From: Pseudolabrys taiwanensis
Lineage (GTDB): Bacteria; Pseudomonadota; Alphaproteobacteria; Rhizobiales; Xanthobacteraceae
Reading direction: 5' to 3'
Assembly (NCBI RefSeq): GCF_003367395.1
Contig: NZ_CP031417.1
Coordinates: forward strand, 248,001 to 312,000
Length of the DNA: 64,000 nt
The number at the start of each line of letters is the position of its first letter. Within the stretch, counting starts at the first letter, position 1. Under the pieces are notes generated by a model. That model was not told the DNA's origin and did not search any database. It saw only the letters and a program-made list of their open reading frames with translations. Made by a program: the position numbers and the translations under genes. This document shows, one piece after another, positions 8,665-15,562 of the stretch.

Positions 8665-8886
8665 TTATTTCCCGTGCGGCGACCAGTCCCAGGTCGGCCT
8701 GATAGGGACCTCGACCTGAGCATCGAGGTCCCAGCGGCTGCCATGTTTCCGCAGATATTCGATGACCGTCTTGGCGATCTCCTGCCGGTCCGAATCGGTG
8801 AGGACACCCTTCCGCCCGTGGATTTTGCATTTGATGAGGGCGAAGCAGATCGCGTCCCGCAGAAGCTCCCCGCGCGTGAAATTCAA
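8665..8886 (-). CDS. Hypothetical 73-aa protein, copy A of a duplicated pair
   Basis: A small soluble, charged protein of unknown function with the central stretch KIHGRKGVLTDSDRQ and a C-terminus rich in Trp and Pro (RPTWDWSPHGK). It starts with TTG, with GAGGAG about 10 nt upstream. A second copy at 13263-13484 differs at only about five residues, most changes being R/S, D/E, I/G, I/V and S/D. Many nucleotide differences between the copies are silent third-position changes, which argues that both are translated and under selection. No domain was recognised. Confidence 0.55.
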   Translation of the reverse strand: MNFTRGELLRDAICFALIKCKIHGRKGVLTDSDRQEIAKTVIEYLRKHGSRWDLDAQVEVPIRPTWDWSPHGK

Positions 8887-8953
8887 AACAGGCCACTCCT
8901 CAATTCAAACTAGGCCACTGGGGGTCGAAACAGGCCAGCACCCCCACCGCCCG
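8665..8953. repeat. Direct repeat copy A (module with 73-aa gene and AGGCCA motifs)
   Basis: About 289 bp are shared in the same orientation with 13263-13549 at roughly 90% identity by eye, covering the 73-aa gene and the first three AGGCCA motifs. The two copies bracket a 4.3-kb segment with a nuclease, a transposase and a tRNA-like gene. The arrangement suggests segmental duplication or the remains of two related mobile element ends. Confidence 0.8.
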
Positions 8954-8995
8954 GTACTGGCCGAAATAGGCCAGTCGGAGAGGCAAAGTAGGCCA
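8890..8995. repeat. Five iterated AGGCCA motifs
   Basis: AGGCCA occurs at 8890, 8912, 8932, 8968 and 8990, each preceded by AA plus C/T or similar, with spacings of 22, 20, 36 and 22 nt. Read on the minus strand the unit is TGGCCT followed by a TTT-containing run. Near two-turn spacing suggests side-by-side protein binding. IS21-type elements carry repeated transposase-binding motifs of this kind near their ends; iterons or operator arrays are alternatives. The last motif ends 4 nt from the stop of the NYN gene. Confidence 0.6.
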
Positions 8996-8998
8996 CTA

Positions 8999-9616
8999 TC
9001 AAAGAACGATATCGACGTGCGCCTTTAGTGCGCGTTTCACGCCATGCCCCAGATGGTCCAAATAAACTCTTACGCCTTCACGCCGCGCAAACTTGAAGGC
9101 CGGCACCATATCGCTATCGCCAGTTACGACCACAATGATGTCAACCAACTTGCCTAGCGATAGACGGGCAATGTCGAGGCCGATGCGGAGGTCGACGCCC
9201 TTCTGTTCTATGTTTGGAACGAGGTCGGCAGCGGCAAGGGTCCGTGCGCCATTTTTTGCTAAGTTCTGCATGGCTGCGTTGCCAAGGGCCCAGCCGTGCA
9301 CAGCCGTATCGCCCTGCCGTAGGGCAAAATCAGGCTGCATTTCGAGACCCTGCTGCAGGGCTACATTAGCTCTGTAGTGGGGGTGTGATCCAAGATCGAG
9401 AGCGGTACCATCTAACGGGTTGGTCAGGCGCCCAGAGGCAGGCGGAGCGTCATAAAAATAAACTCGCAAAAGGCTGAAAGCAGCCAGTTGTGGGCTGATT
9501 TTAATCCTTTGAACTTCCGCTTCTATTTCAGCGACGGTCGGGAAATGCTTGTTGCGTTGTTGAAGTTTCTTCTTGATGAACCCGCCGTCCATAAGGACAG
9601 CATACTTGCCCACCAT
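8999..9616 (-). CDS. NYN-domain (PIN-like, LabA/DUF88) putative ribonuclease
   Basis: A 205-aa protein from the ATG at 9616; longer in-frame starts reach 9673. The NYN pattern is clear: VLMDGGF with Asp10, KGVDLRIGLDIARLS with Asp142 and Asp148, and VVTGDSDMVPAFKFARREG with Asp167 and Asp169. These acidic residues form the metal site of PIN-like RNases. Such stand-alone NYN proteins are predicted to cleave RNA in the cytoplasm and often travel on mobile islands. Codon use here is less GC-biased than in the flanking core genes, in line with acquisition. The target RNA is unknown. Confidence 0.82.
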   Translation of the reverse strand: MVGKYAVLMDGGFIKKKLQQRNKHFPTVAEIEAEVQRIKISPQLAAFSLLRVYFYDAPPASGRLTNPLDGTALDLGSHPHYRANVALQQGLEMQPDFALRQGDTAVHGWALGNAAMQNLAKNGARTLAAADLVPNIEQKGVDLRIGLDIARLSLGKLVDIIVVVTGDSDMVPAFKFARREGVRVYLDHLGHGVKRALKAHVDIVL

Positions 9617-9871
9617 ACCCCCCAAAGACACAGACCCCGCCCACTCGTAGCGTCGTGAGACGCTTTCCATCAAGGACGAATGGACGGGGCCGGTTCTGTG
9701 TAACGGCTAAATGGGTAGTCTGGTTCTAATTTCCAGTCAATTAAGATCGCCGCACTGTACATATAAAGATTTCTTTATGAAGGGGTGCAAATGTGTTAAG
9801 GATTCGTACATGCGAAGCAGTGCTTTTATAGGCACCACCAATTCAGGATTTCTCTCGGAAGGGAGAAAAAA

Positions 9872-9897
9872 GAATGGCGGGCTGCCACCCGCCATTC
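9872..9897 (-). terminator. Intrinsic terminator after the 39-aa gene
   Basis: A perfect 10-bp stem (GAATGGCGGG at 9872-9881 with CCCGCCATTC at 9888-9897) and a 6-nt loop. Read on the minus strand it is followed by a run of six T and a pyrimidine-rich tail (plus-strand A-run at 9866-9871). It sits 42 nt beyond the stop of the 39-aa gene and closes that transcript. Confidence 0.75.
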
Positions 9898-9938
9898 TCA
9901 TTCGCGTTAGAGCACTAAAAGGGGGCTGCTAATCCGCC

Positions 9939-10058
9939 TTAGCGGCTCGGCAGTCCCCGGCAGTGTGCCCGCACGTGCTCCAACTTGCCAAAGCGAAGCC
10001 GCCGATAAGAGCGGACATGCACCGGCATGTTGAGCGGGCAGAAAAGATCCATCTGCAT
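9939..10058 (-). CDS. Very small basic protein (39 aa) with an exceptionally strong ribosome site
   Basis: The ATG at 10058 opens a 39-codon frame ending in TAA at 9939. It encodes a basic peptide containing MPVHVRSYRR and RFGKLEHVRAH, with two Cys. About 9 nt upstream is AAGGAGGTGATC (10063-10075 on the minus strand), fully complementary to the 3' end of 16S rRNA, so this start should be among the strongest in the window. An intrinsic terminator follows. Too short for normal gene callers. The net charge suggests nucleic acid or ribosome contact; no function is claimed. Confidence 0.6.
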   Translation of the reverse strand: MQMDLFCPLNMPVHVRSYRRLRFGKLEHVRAHCRGLPSR

Positions 10059-10100
10059 GAACGATCACCTCCTTTCTCGGGGTTGAGCCCCGCCATCAGA

Positions 10101-11126
10101 GGGCCGTCCGGAGATTGGAAGCGATTCAGCAGCGGTCTTTCCGCCTCTTCAAATTACACGCGAATCGAGGACGGTCTAGCATTTTGCTACCCCTTTCCGC
10201 CTTCGATTACCCGAAACCGCTTCCGCCGATCCGGCGCGGTCGTTACCGGCGTAATCGGCTGCGTCGCCAGCGCCGCGTCCAGCAAGTCCGCCACTGTCCA
10301 AACCCTATCGGCAACGCCAAGCGCCATAGCTGGCGTGCTCCGTAGGCTTTCGTGGACGCGGCACAGGTTGTAATGCGCAACGTAGAGCGACACGGCGGCG
10401 CAGTGGTTATCCAGCTTTTTTGAAAAGCCGTTGCTGAGGCGCGAAAACCGTTTTGATCCCATCCGGATCGAAAGGTTGCTGCGTTCAACGTAGCTGGTCG
10501 AAATGTGCGACGGCACGCCGCTTACTACGTCGTATTCTACGGCTACTACCTGCGCGGGGGAGTAGCGCCGCGCGGCTTCCTTCATGCCGATGTGCGTTAC
10601 GCTGTAGGTCTTGTTGACGACGCCATGGGCGATGCGGTTTCCGAACTCGGCACGGATGGCGTTCTGATACGGCAAGAAGCCGTCAGTGCTGATTTCCGGC
10701 GAGCCGATGACCCGTTGGCGCAGGTCCGCGATAAACTCGTGCGTATTGCCGCTGTCGCGCTTACCGGTGAAGTAGCTGATGATCGCGCGGCTGGAGGCGC
10801 CCAAAGCGATGTAGGTGTACTGGTCGCCAACGCTGGCCGCGCCAAGATCGTTTTTACCGACGCGTACCTGCTTCTTGGCGACGAAGCTCCAAAGCTCGTC
10901 AAGCTCCAGCCGGGAGGGGCGCAGGCCGACCATCATGCGGTCATGAAGCTCTGCGCAGCCGCGCCCGACTTTGAGGGCAAGCGCGCCGACCGTGCCACGG
11001 TTGACGCCGGTAATACGAGAGGTAGCTCGGATGCCGAGGCCGTCGCAAAGCGCGGCGATGACTTCAATCTGCTTTTCGCGGGGAAGGATGTTCACGGGGC
11101 CAATCCATGAAGCTAGGGGACGGCCC
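10101..11126 (-). mobile_element. Candidate insertion element around the IS1-type transposase
   Basis: GGGCCGTCC at 10101-10109 is matched in inverted orientation by GGACGGCCC at 11118-11126, flanking the transposase gene symmetrically and giving an element of about 1.03 kb. The inverted repeat does not extend well beyond 9 bp, and no clear target-site duplication was found, so the boundaries are tentative. Confidence 0.3.
10187..11095 (-). CDS. IS1-family-like DDE transposase
   Basis: A 302-aa protein with an N-terminal helix-turn-helix (residues 10-45, RATSRITGVNRGTV) and a DDE catalytic core: Asp66 in LELDELW, Asp138 in STDGF and Glu204 in SYVERSNL, followed by the conserved HYN...HESLRSTPAMA region. 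The family is widespread in proteobacteria, often as single genes without obvious element ends. GTG start without a good ribosome site. The frame is intact with all three acidic residues, so it may be active. It marks the region 8.1-13.5 kb as mobile or formerly mobile. Confidence 0.85.
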   Translation of the reverse strand: MNILPREKQIEVIAALCDGLGIRATSRITGVNRGTVGALALKVGRGCAELHDRMMVGLRPSRLELDELWSFVAKKQVRVGKNDLGAASVGDQYTYIALGASSRAIISYFTGKRDSGNTHEFIADLRQRVIGSPEISTDGFLPYQNAIRAEFGNRIAHGVVNKTYSVTHIGMKEAARRYSPAQVVAVEYDVVSGVPSHISTSYVERSNLSIRMGSKRFSRLSNGFSKKLDNHCAAVSLYVAHYNLCRVHESLRSTPAMALGVADRVWTVADLLDAALATQPITPVTTAPDRRKRFRVIEGGKG

Positions 11127-11256
11127 GAAGGGGGGACTCTGGAAAAACGGCTTTGAATCCGCTATATATTCCGTGGTCACGACTTCGGGGGCCAAATCCC
11201 GGGGTTGCTGATCAGGGACCGGCACGATTGCCGTCGGGTCGGTCCCACTGATTCGA

Positions 11257-11332
11257 TGGTTCGGGGCGCCGGATTCGGACCGACATCTCCACGCTTGTAG
11301 GGGCGGGTGTCCTACCGTTAGACGAGCCCCGA
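11257..11332 (-). tRNA. tRNA-like gene with encoded CCA and aberrant anticodon arm
   Basis: The minus strand folds as a 76-nt tRNA. The acceptor stem is TCGGGGC/GCCCCGA, then discriminator A and encoded CCA (11257-11259). The D arm is GTCT/GGAC with loop AACGGTA. The T arm is GTCGG/CCGGC with loop TCCGAAT, one base off the usual TTCGAAT. The anticodon arm is irregular: CCCGC pairs with GCGTGG only with a bulged T, leaving an 8-nt loop CCCTACAA that lacks U33. The body resembles tRNA-Gln/Glu. The amino acid cannot be assigned. It may be a degenerate tRNA, a tRNA mimic or an unusual mobile-element tRNA. Confidence 0.6.
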
Positions 11333-11608
11333 GAACTTGAAGCCGATTGCAAGGCCGCTTTTCCCTAGTTTGAAGCCCGGGGAAGGCGGCCTTTCCTTTT
11401 TCCGGGCCCCCTTGGCTCGGCTAGCGCGTCCGGGGGCTCAAACTCTCCTCAGCATAGCTGCACCTCAGTTGGTTTGCAGAATCTATTGCAGATTTAGGAT
11501 ACGGTCAAGCGTCATATCCTAAATCTTCAAATGAATGTCTTGACGGAAGGGTATGGTTGCCGTAGTTAAGGTCAGCGCCAATCCATCGGCGTGTATGGAG
11601 AAAGCCCT

Positions 11609-12388
11609 ATGACTGGCGAGAAGCTATCCATGGCCGAGGCCAAGGCCTCGTCCGATGATGCGGGGCGGCAGCGATCTACCATCGCTTTTCCCTACGTCAG
11701 CTTGAATGATGCGATGAAACTTGCCGAGGCGATCCACGGGAACGTGGGCCTTGGAGAGTGCGACGACGCGCAACTGGCTGCATGGACCGGGCAGAGCACT
11801 AAAAGCAGCGGCTTTCGCGTGCAGCTAAGTGGTGCCCGTATGTATGGACTTATCCAAACAGACGGCAATGGGCGGCACCGTCTAACTGACTTGGGCCAAA
11901 TGGTCATTGACCCTAGTCGAGCCCGTGAGGGGAAGGCGACCGCGTTCCTAAATGTGCCCCTCTACAAAGCTATCTTTGAGAAGTACCGGAGCGGAATTTT
12001 GCCCCCTAACGCTGCCGCTCTAGAGCGAGAAATGGTTAGCCTCGGCGTGTCCGACAAAGTGAAGGATCGGGCGCGGCAAGCGTTTGAAAAGTCGGCCGAG
12101 CAATCCGCCTTTTTCGAGCATGGAAAAAACCGATTGGTTATGCCGGGTTTCGCCGCGCGAGATACTGTTCGGGATGAGCCAAAGGCCGAGCCTGAGGCTT
12201 TGGCGCACGGCGGCGGTAATGGTGGGGGCGGTGGCGGTGGGGTAGATATTGACCCCATTATCCGGGGACTTTTGGTCCGCCTCCCGAAGTCCGGCGAGGT
12301 ATGGCCTGAGGAGGAACGGAAGCTCTGGCTCCAGCTGCTCGAAGGTAGTTTCAAACTCATCTACCAGGAGGGTCCTAAAACGAACTAG
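11609..12388 (+). CDS. Predicted winged-helix-like protein of unknown function (DUF5343-like architecture)
   Basis: A 259-aa protein from the ATG at 11609, with GGAG 8 nt upstream; a GTG 18 nt earlier is possible. Residues about 25-110 (AFPYVSLNDAMKLAEAI, then LSGARMYGLIQTDGNGRHRLTDLG) look like a helix-turn-helix bearing domain that reads out by LTDLG. A second helical region follows (LNVPLYKAIFEKYRSG, then SAEQSAFFEHGKNRLVMPGF). A polyglycine linker near residue 210 joins a short C-terminal tail (LLVRLPKSGEVWPEEERKLW). Probably a DNA-associated accessory protein of the island; no enzyme motif is visible. Confidence 0.7.
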   Translation: MTGEKLSMAEAKASSDDAGRQRSTIAFPYVSLNDAMKLAEAIHGNVGLGECDDAQLAAWTGQSTKSSGFRVQLSGARMYGLIQTDGNGRHRLTDLGQMVIDPSRAREGKATAFLNVPLYKAIFEKYRSGILPPNAAALEREMVSLGVSDKVKDRARQAFEKSAEQSAFFEHGKNRLVMPGFAARDTVRDEPKAEPEALAHGGGNGGGGGGGVDIDPIIRGLLVRLPKSGEVWPEEERKLWLQLLEGSFKLIYQEGPKTN

Positions 12389-12505
12389 ACGGCTGACCTC
12401 CGAGGTGTAGATTCCGATTCGCTTCTGGCTCTGCCCGGAGCGAAAGCAAGAACGCCGCCCGGTAGGCGGCGCTCTGCAGGCGAACGTCCCATAAAGGGGC
12501 GGTTT

Positions 12506-12538
12506 GGGGCCGTCTTTCCTTGGTCGGGGGGCGGCCCC
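12506..12538 (+). terminator. Probable terminator after the winged-helix-like gene
   Basis: GGGGCCG (12506-12512) pairs with CGGCCCC (12532-12538), followed by CTTCTTTTTCTG. A smaller hairpin (CGCCGCC/GGCGGCG) lies about 50 nt earlier. Together they plausibly end the transcript from 11609. The 19-nt loop makes it weaker than the other terminators in the window. Confidence 0.5.
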
Positions 12539-12580
12539 CTTCTTTTTCTGCCAAGCGACAGAAGAAGCTCGAATCTCGCG

Positions 12581-12596
12581 TGTTTCACGTGAGACA
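12581..12596. other. parS-like palindrome (one mismatch to consensus)
   Basis: TGTTTCACGTGAGACA differs from the ParB-binding consensus TGTTTCACGTGAAACA at one position. It sits in a 362-nt stretch without genes (12389-12750). A related dyad follows 126 nt later. Chromosomal parS sites normally cluster near the origin, which is not expected beside recA, so this may serve the mobile element or be an unrelated operator. Confidence 0.5.
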
Positions 12597-12706
12597 AACA
12601 ATGCGTACTTTTTCGTTATGCGTCAAACGCATGTCAAAAAAATTCTTTGCAAATCCGCGCATTAGCCGCCTCTTTGATGAGGCTAAAGAAGGATAGCGTC
12701 CGCATA

Positions 12707-12722
12707 CGTTTCCCGTGAAACG
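12707..12722. other. Second parS-related dyad
   Basis: CGTTTCCCGTGAAACG has arms CGTTTC/GAAACG and matches the parS consensus except at three positions. It lies between a hairpin (TTAGCC/GGCTAA, about 12662-12685) and the 51-aa gene. A half-like site, GTTTCCCGTTGAAG, occurs near 13152. The repeated GTTTC-CGTG-AAAC pattern suggests one protein binding several places in the island. Confidence 0.35.
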
Positions 12723-12750
12723 CATAACTGAAACAAATGGCATGCTGCGG

Positions 12751-12906
12751 CTACTTTTCAGGTTGCCGCTTTTCGAGTGCTTTCACAGCTTCACCGATCT
12801 CGTGAATGAGGTGCTGTAGTGCGTCTACTTGGTTCTCGACCTTGGTGAGACGTGCTCGCAACCAATTGAGTTTTTCTCTGTCCGAGAAATCTTCCCAAGC
12901 TGACAT
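12751..12906 (-). CDS. Small coiled-coil hypothetical protein (51 aa)
   Basis: The ATG at 12906 is preceded by GGAGGG at about 6 nt; a longer frame to 12939 has no comparable site. The peptide begins MSAWEDFSDREKLNWLRARL and continues as a single amphipathic helix with heptad-like Leu/Val/Ile spacing and many charged residues. It is probably a small oligomerising protein. It lies just downstream of another small gene, but a terminator-like hairpin separates them. No family was recognised. Confidence 0.55.
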   Translation of the reverse strand: MSAWEDFSDREKLNWLRARLTKVENQVDALQHLIHEIGEAVKALEKRQPEK

Positions 12907-12961
12907 GTTGCCCTCCGTTGTGGAGGCGTCATTCTGCAACCGAGGCCGCGCTTAATAAAGA

Positions 12962-12981
12962 GGCCGCCAACTAGGGCGGCC
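12962..12981 (-). terminator. Terminator overlapping the stop of the 58-aa gene
   Basis: GGCCGCC (12962-12968) pairs with GGCGGCC (12975-12981); on the minus strand TCTTTATT follows. The TAG stop of the 58-aa gene (12971-12973) lies inside the loop, so translation to the end of that gene could affect terminator folding. Confidence 0.55.
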
Positions 12982-13147
12982 ACTTTCTTCGCAATAGTCT
13001 GTCGGCGCGGGCGATTAGCTCTTTCGATTTTATGATTGACTCGTAAGAGGCGGCCACAGTGTCGTTTAATGAACGCGCTGCCTCGGCAATGCGGCGCTGT
13101 ATTTCCGCAATCTCCGTCAAGAGAATTTGGTTGTCCGGCTGGGCCAT
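12971..13147 (-). CDS. Small helical hypothetical protein (58 aa)
   Basis: The ATG at 13147 (MAQPDNQILLTEIAEIQRRI) opens a strongly helical peptide with regularly spaced Ile, Leu and Ala and basic residues at the C-terminus (RADRLLRRKWPP). The ribosome site is weak (GGGA). It is preceded by the second copy of the repeated leader, in the position that the zinc-ribbon gene has relative to copy A. This shared context is the main support for it being a gene. Function unknown. Confidence 0.5.
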   Translation of the reverse strand: MAQPDNQILLTEIAEIQRRIAEAARSLNDTVAASYESIIKSKELIARADRLLRRKWPP

Positions 13148-13164
13148 GCGCGTTTCCCGTTGAA

Positions 13165-13205
13165 GGCGGGAGCACAATTGGTCTCTCAGCCACCGGCGCC
13201 TACGG
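13165..13205 (-). promoter_or_regulatory. Repeated leader element, copy B
   Basis: GGCGGGAGC (13165-13173), 7 nt, then the 25-nt block at 13181-13205 that is identical to 8561-8585. It begins 18 nt upstream of the start of the 58-aa gene on the minus strand. The flanking sequences of the two copies are unrelated, so the block itself has been kept. Confidence 0.5.
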
Positions 13206-13262
13206 CAAAGCCATCAGCCGATGATGGTGAACAGTGCGCTTGTGGGGCGGAGGTGTCGAGAG

Positions 13263-13484
13263 TTATTTCCCGTGCGGCGACCAGTCCCAAGTCGGCCTAA
13301 TAGGCACCTCGACCTGAGCATCCAGGTCCCATCGATCGCCGTGTTTCCGCAGATATTCAATGACCGTCTTGGCGACCTCCTGCCGGTCCGAATCGGTCAG
13401 GACACCCTTACGCCCGTGGATTTTGCATTTGCCCAAGGCGAAGCAGATCGCCTCACTCAGAAGCTCCCCGCGCGTGAAATTCAA
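13263..13484 (-). CDS. Hypothetical 73-aa protein, copy B of a duplicated pair
   Basis: Near-identical to the product at 8665-8886, with the same TTG start, the same upstream GAGGAG and the same C-terminus (DWSPHGK). Differences cluster at residues 10-18 (RD to SE, I to G) and 50. The gene points away from recA and begins 187 nt upstream of the recA start. Function unknown. Retention of two intact copies is notable for such a small gene. Confidence 0.55.
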   Translation of the reverse strand: MNFTRGELLSEAICFALGKCKIHGRKGVLTDSDRQEVAKTVIEYLRKHGDRWDLDAQVEVPIRPTWDWSPHGK

Positions 13485-13549
13485 AACAGGCCACTCCTCA
13501 ATTCAAACTAGGCCACTGGGGATCGAAACAGGCCAGTACCCACCGCCCG
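13263..13549. repeat. Direct repeat copy B with three AGGCCA motifs
   Basis: About 287 bp similar to 8665-8953. AGGCCA motifs lie at 13488, 13510 and 13530 with spacings of 22 and 20 nt, identical to the first three in copy A; the last two motifs of copy A are absent. Homology stops 4 nt before the LexA box of recA, so the island boundary falls exactly at the recA promoter. Confidence 0.8.
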
Positions 13550-13553
13550 AAAA

Positions 13554-13589
13554 GAACATATTGCGAACGAGGAACAAATAGGGTACATT
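13554..13589 (+). promoter_or_regulatory. recA promoter with LexA (SOS) box
   Basis: GAAC at 13554-13557, seven bases, and GAAC at 13565-13568 form the alphaproteobacterial LexA box GAAC-N7-GAAC. It overlaps a -35 element TTGCGA (13561-13566), which is 17 nt from a -10 element TACATT (13584-13589). LexA binding would block this promoter directly. Confidence 0.85.
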
Positions 13590-13671
13590 GCCTTTACATC
13601 AATTGATCCACGACGGCGGCGGCGACCCGCGTTGTCGGAGGTCCGAATCTTAGGCCATAAGGAGCGCGACA

Positions 13672-14757
<1,086 letters not shown>

Positions 14758-14979
14758 AAGGGACAGGGCACCCCGCGCGATGTCGTCGATCCGACGTCCT
14801 CGCGCAGAGCCGGTCCGGACGGTGCAAAGGAGACCGCGGTCTCCGCTCTGACGCCGCCCGCGCCGGTCGAAGCGGTCCCGCAACCGCTTGGCCCGGAGTC
14901 CGAAAGTCCGTCGTCGTCGCAGGCGCCGATCACGCTTCAAGCGTCTCAGCCTGTCGATGAGGTTCCGGCGCCGCCGGAA

Positions 14980-15201
14980 GTGGACGTCGCGATGGCCGCC
15001 GCACCGGCGGACGTCGCCAACGATCCGAGCCCGAAACGGCCACGCGCCAAGGCAAAAGCGGCTGCCGAGCAAGCCGAGCCCGCGCGCAAGGCCGCTAAGG
15101 TCGAGCGGAAGGCCAAGGTCGCGCCAGCGGCCAAGGCCCCATCCAAGGCCGCGGCCCCCGCAAAGGCTGCGACGAAGAAGAAGGTCAAGGCCGGGCGGTG
15201 A
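14980..15201 (+). CDS. Lysine/alanine/proline-rich basic protein or RecA read-through tail
   Basis: A 73-aa frame from a GTG at 14980, dense in Ala, Lys and Pro ([22 protein letters not shown]), resembling histone-H1-like tails. It is the end of a longer open stretch (14758-15201) that is in the recA frame directly after the recA TGA. The upstream part also looks coding ([16 protein letters not shown]) but has no ATG or GTG start and no ribosome site. It could be a short basic protein, a relic of a longer gene, or a tail made by stop-codon read-through. A hairpin (15224-15254) follows. Confidence 0.35.
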   Translation: MDVAMAAAPADVANDPSPKRPRAKAKAAAEQAEPARKAAKVERKAKVAPAAKAPSKAAAPAKAATKKKVKAGR

Positions 15202-15562
15202 GCCGTCCGTTCTTGAAGGTTCCGCATCATGTCCTGTCTCGCGTGACATGATGCGTTGCGCGTCTCGCCCCCGTCGGCACCCGGCTGCGTAAAGCGGCCG
15301 CCACCGAGGACGGGGGCGAAGGCGCGTCGGGGTGCGGCCGACATGCGGCGCGATGGCGTTTCGCGGCGGCAGCGGCAACAACCGCAAGAGCAACAACCGC
15401 GAGAGCAGCATCCGCACGAGCAGAACGCAGAAGCCCCGACGCGGGTGCAAGCACCCGCAGCGAAGGCACGGGACTTGCTAGCCCGATAGCTTTCTTTCTG
15501 CGGCCGGATCAAACGCGCCAGACGAAGCGCGGCCGGCCTCCTTTCGGGAGCTTCGAATCATC
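15202..15562. other. Intergenic stretch with a hairpin and a short tandem repeat
   Basis: No convincing gene was found. A perfect 10-bp inverted repeat, GCATCATGTC (15224-15233) with GACATGATGC (15245-15254), may end the recA transcript although no T-run follows. A degenerate 15-bp tandem repeat (unit like GCAACAACCGCAAGA) runs from about 15375 to 15430. One plus frame over it encodes a Q/P/E-rich peptide of 77 aa, judged unlikely to be a gene. Confidence 0.5.

Noticed and set aside
8887..8998. AGGCCA motif array as a CRISPR
   Set aside because: The repeats are only about 6-10 bp with irregular short spacing; there are no cas genes.
9711..9932. 73-codon plus-strand frame
   Set aside because: It runs through the terminator stem, has no ribosome site and no sensible composition.
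11215..11246. Hairpin GGGACCG/CGGTCCC next to the tRNA-like gene as an intrinsic terminator
   Set aside because: A stable stem, but no T-run follows on either strand; it may be an RNA structure only.
15256..15489. 77-codon Q/P-rich plus frame after recA
   Set aside because: No ribosome site, and its composition is explained by a tandem DNA repeat.
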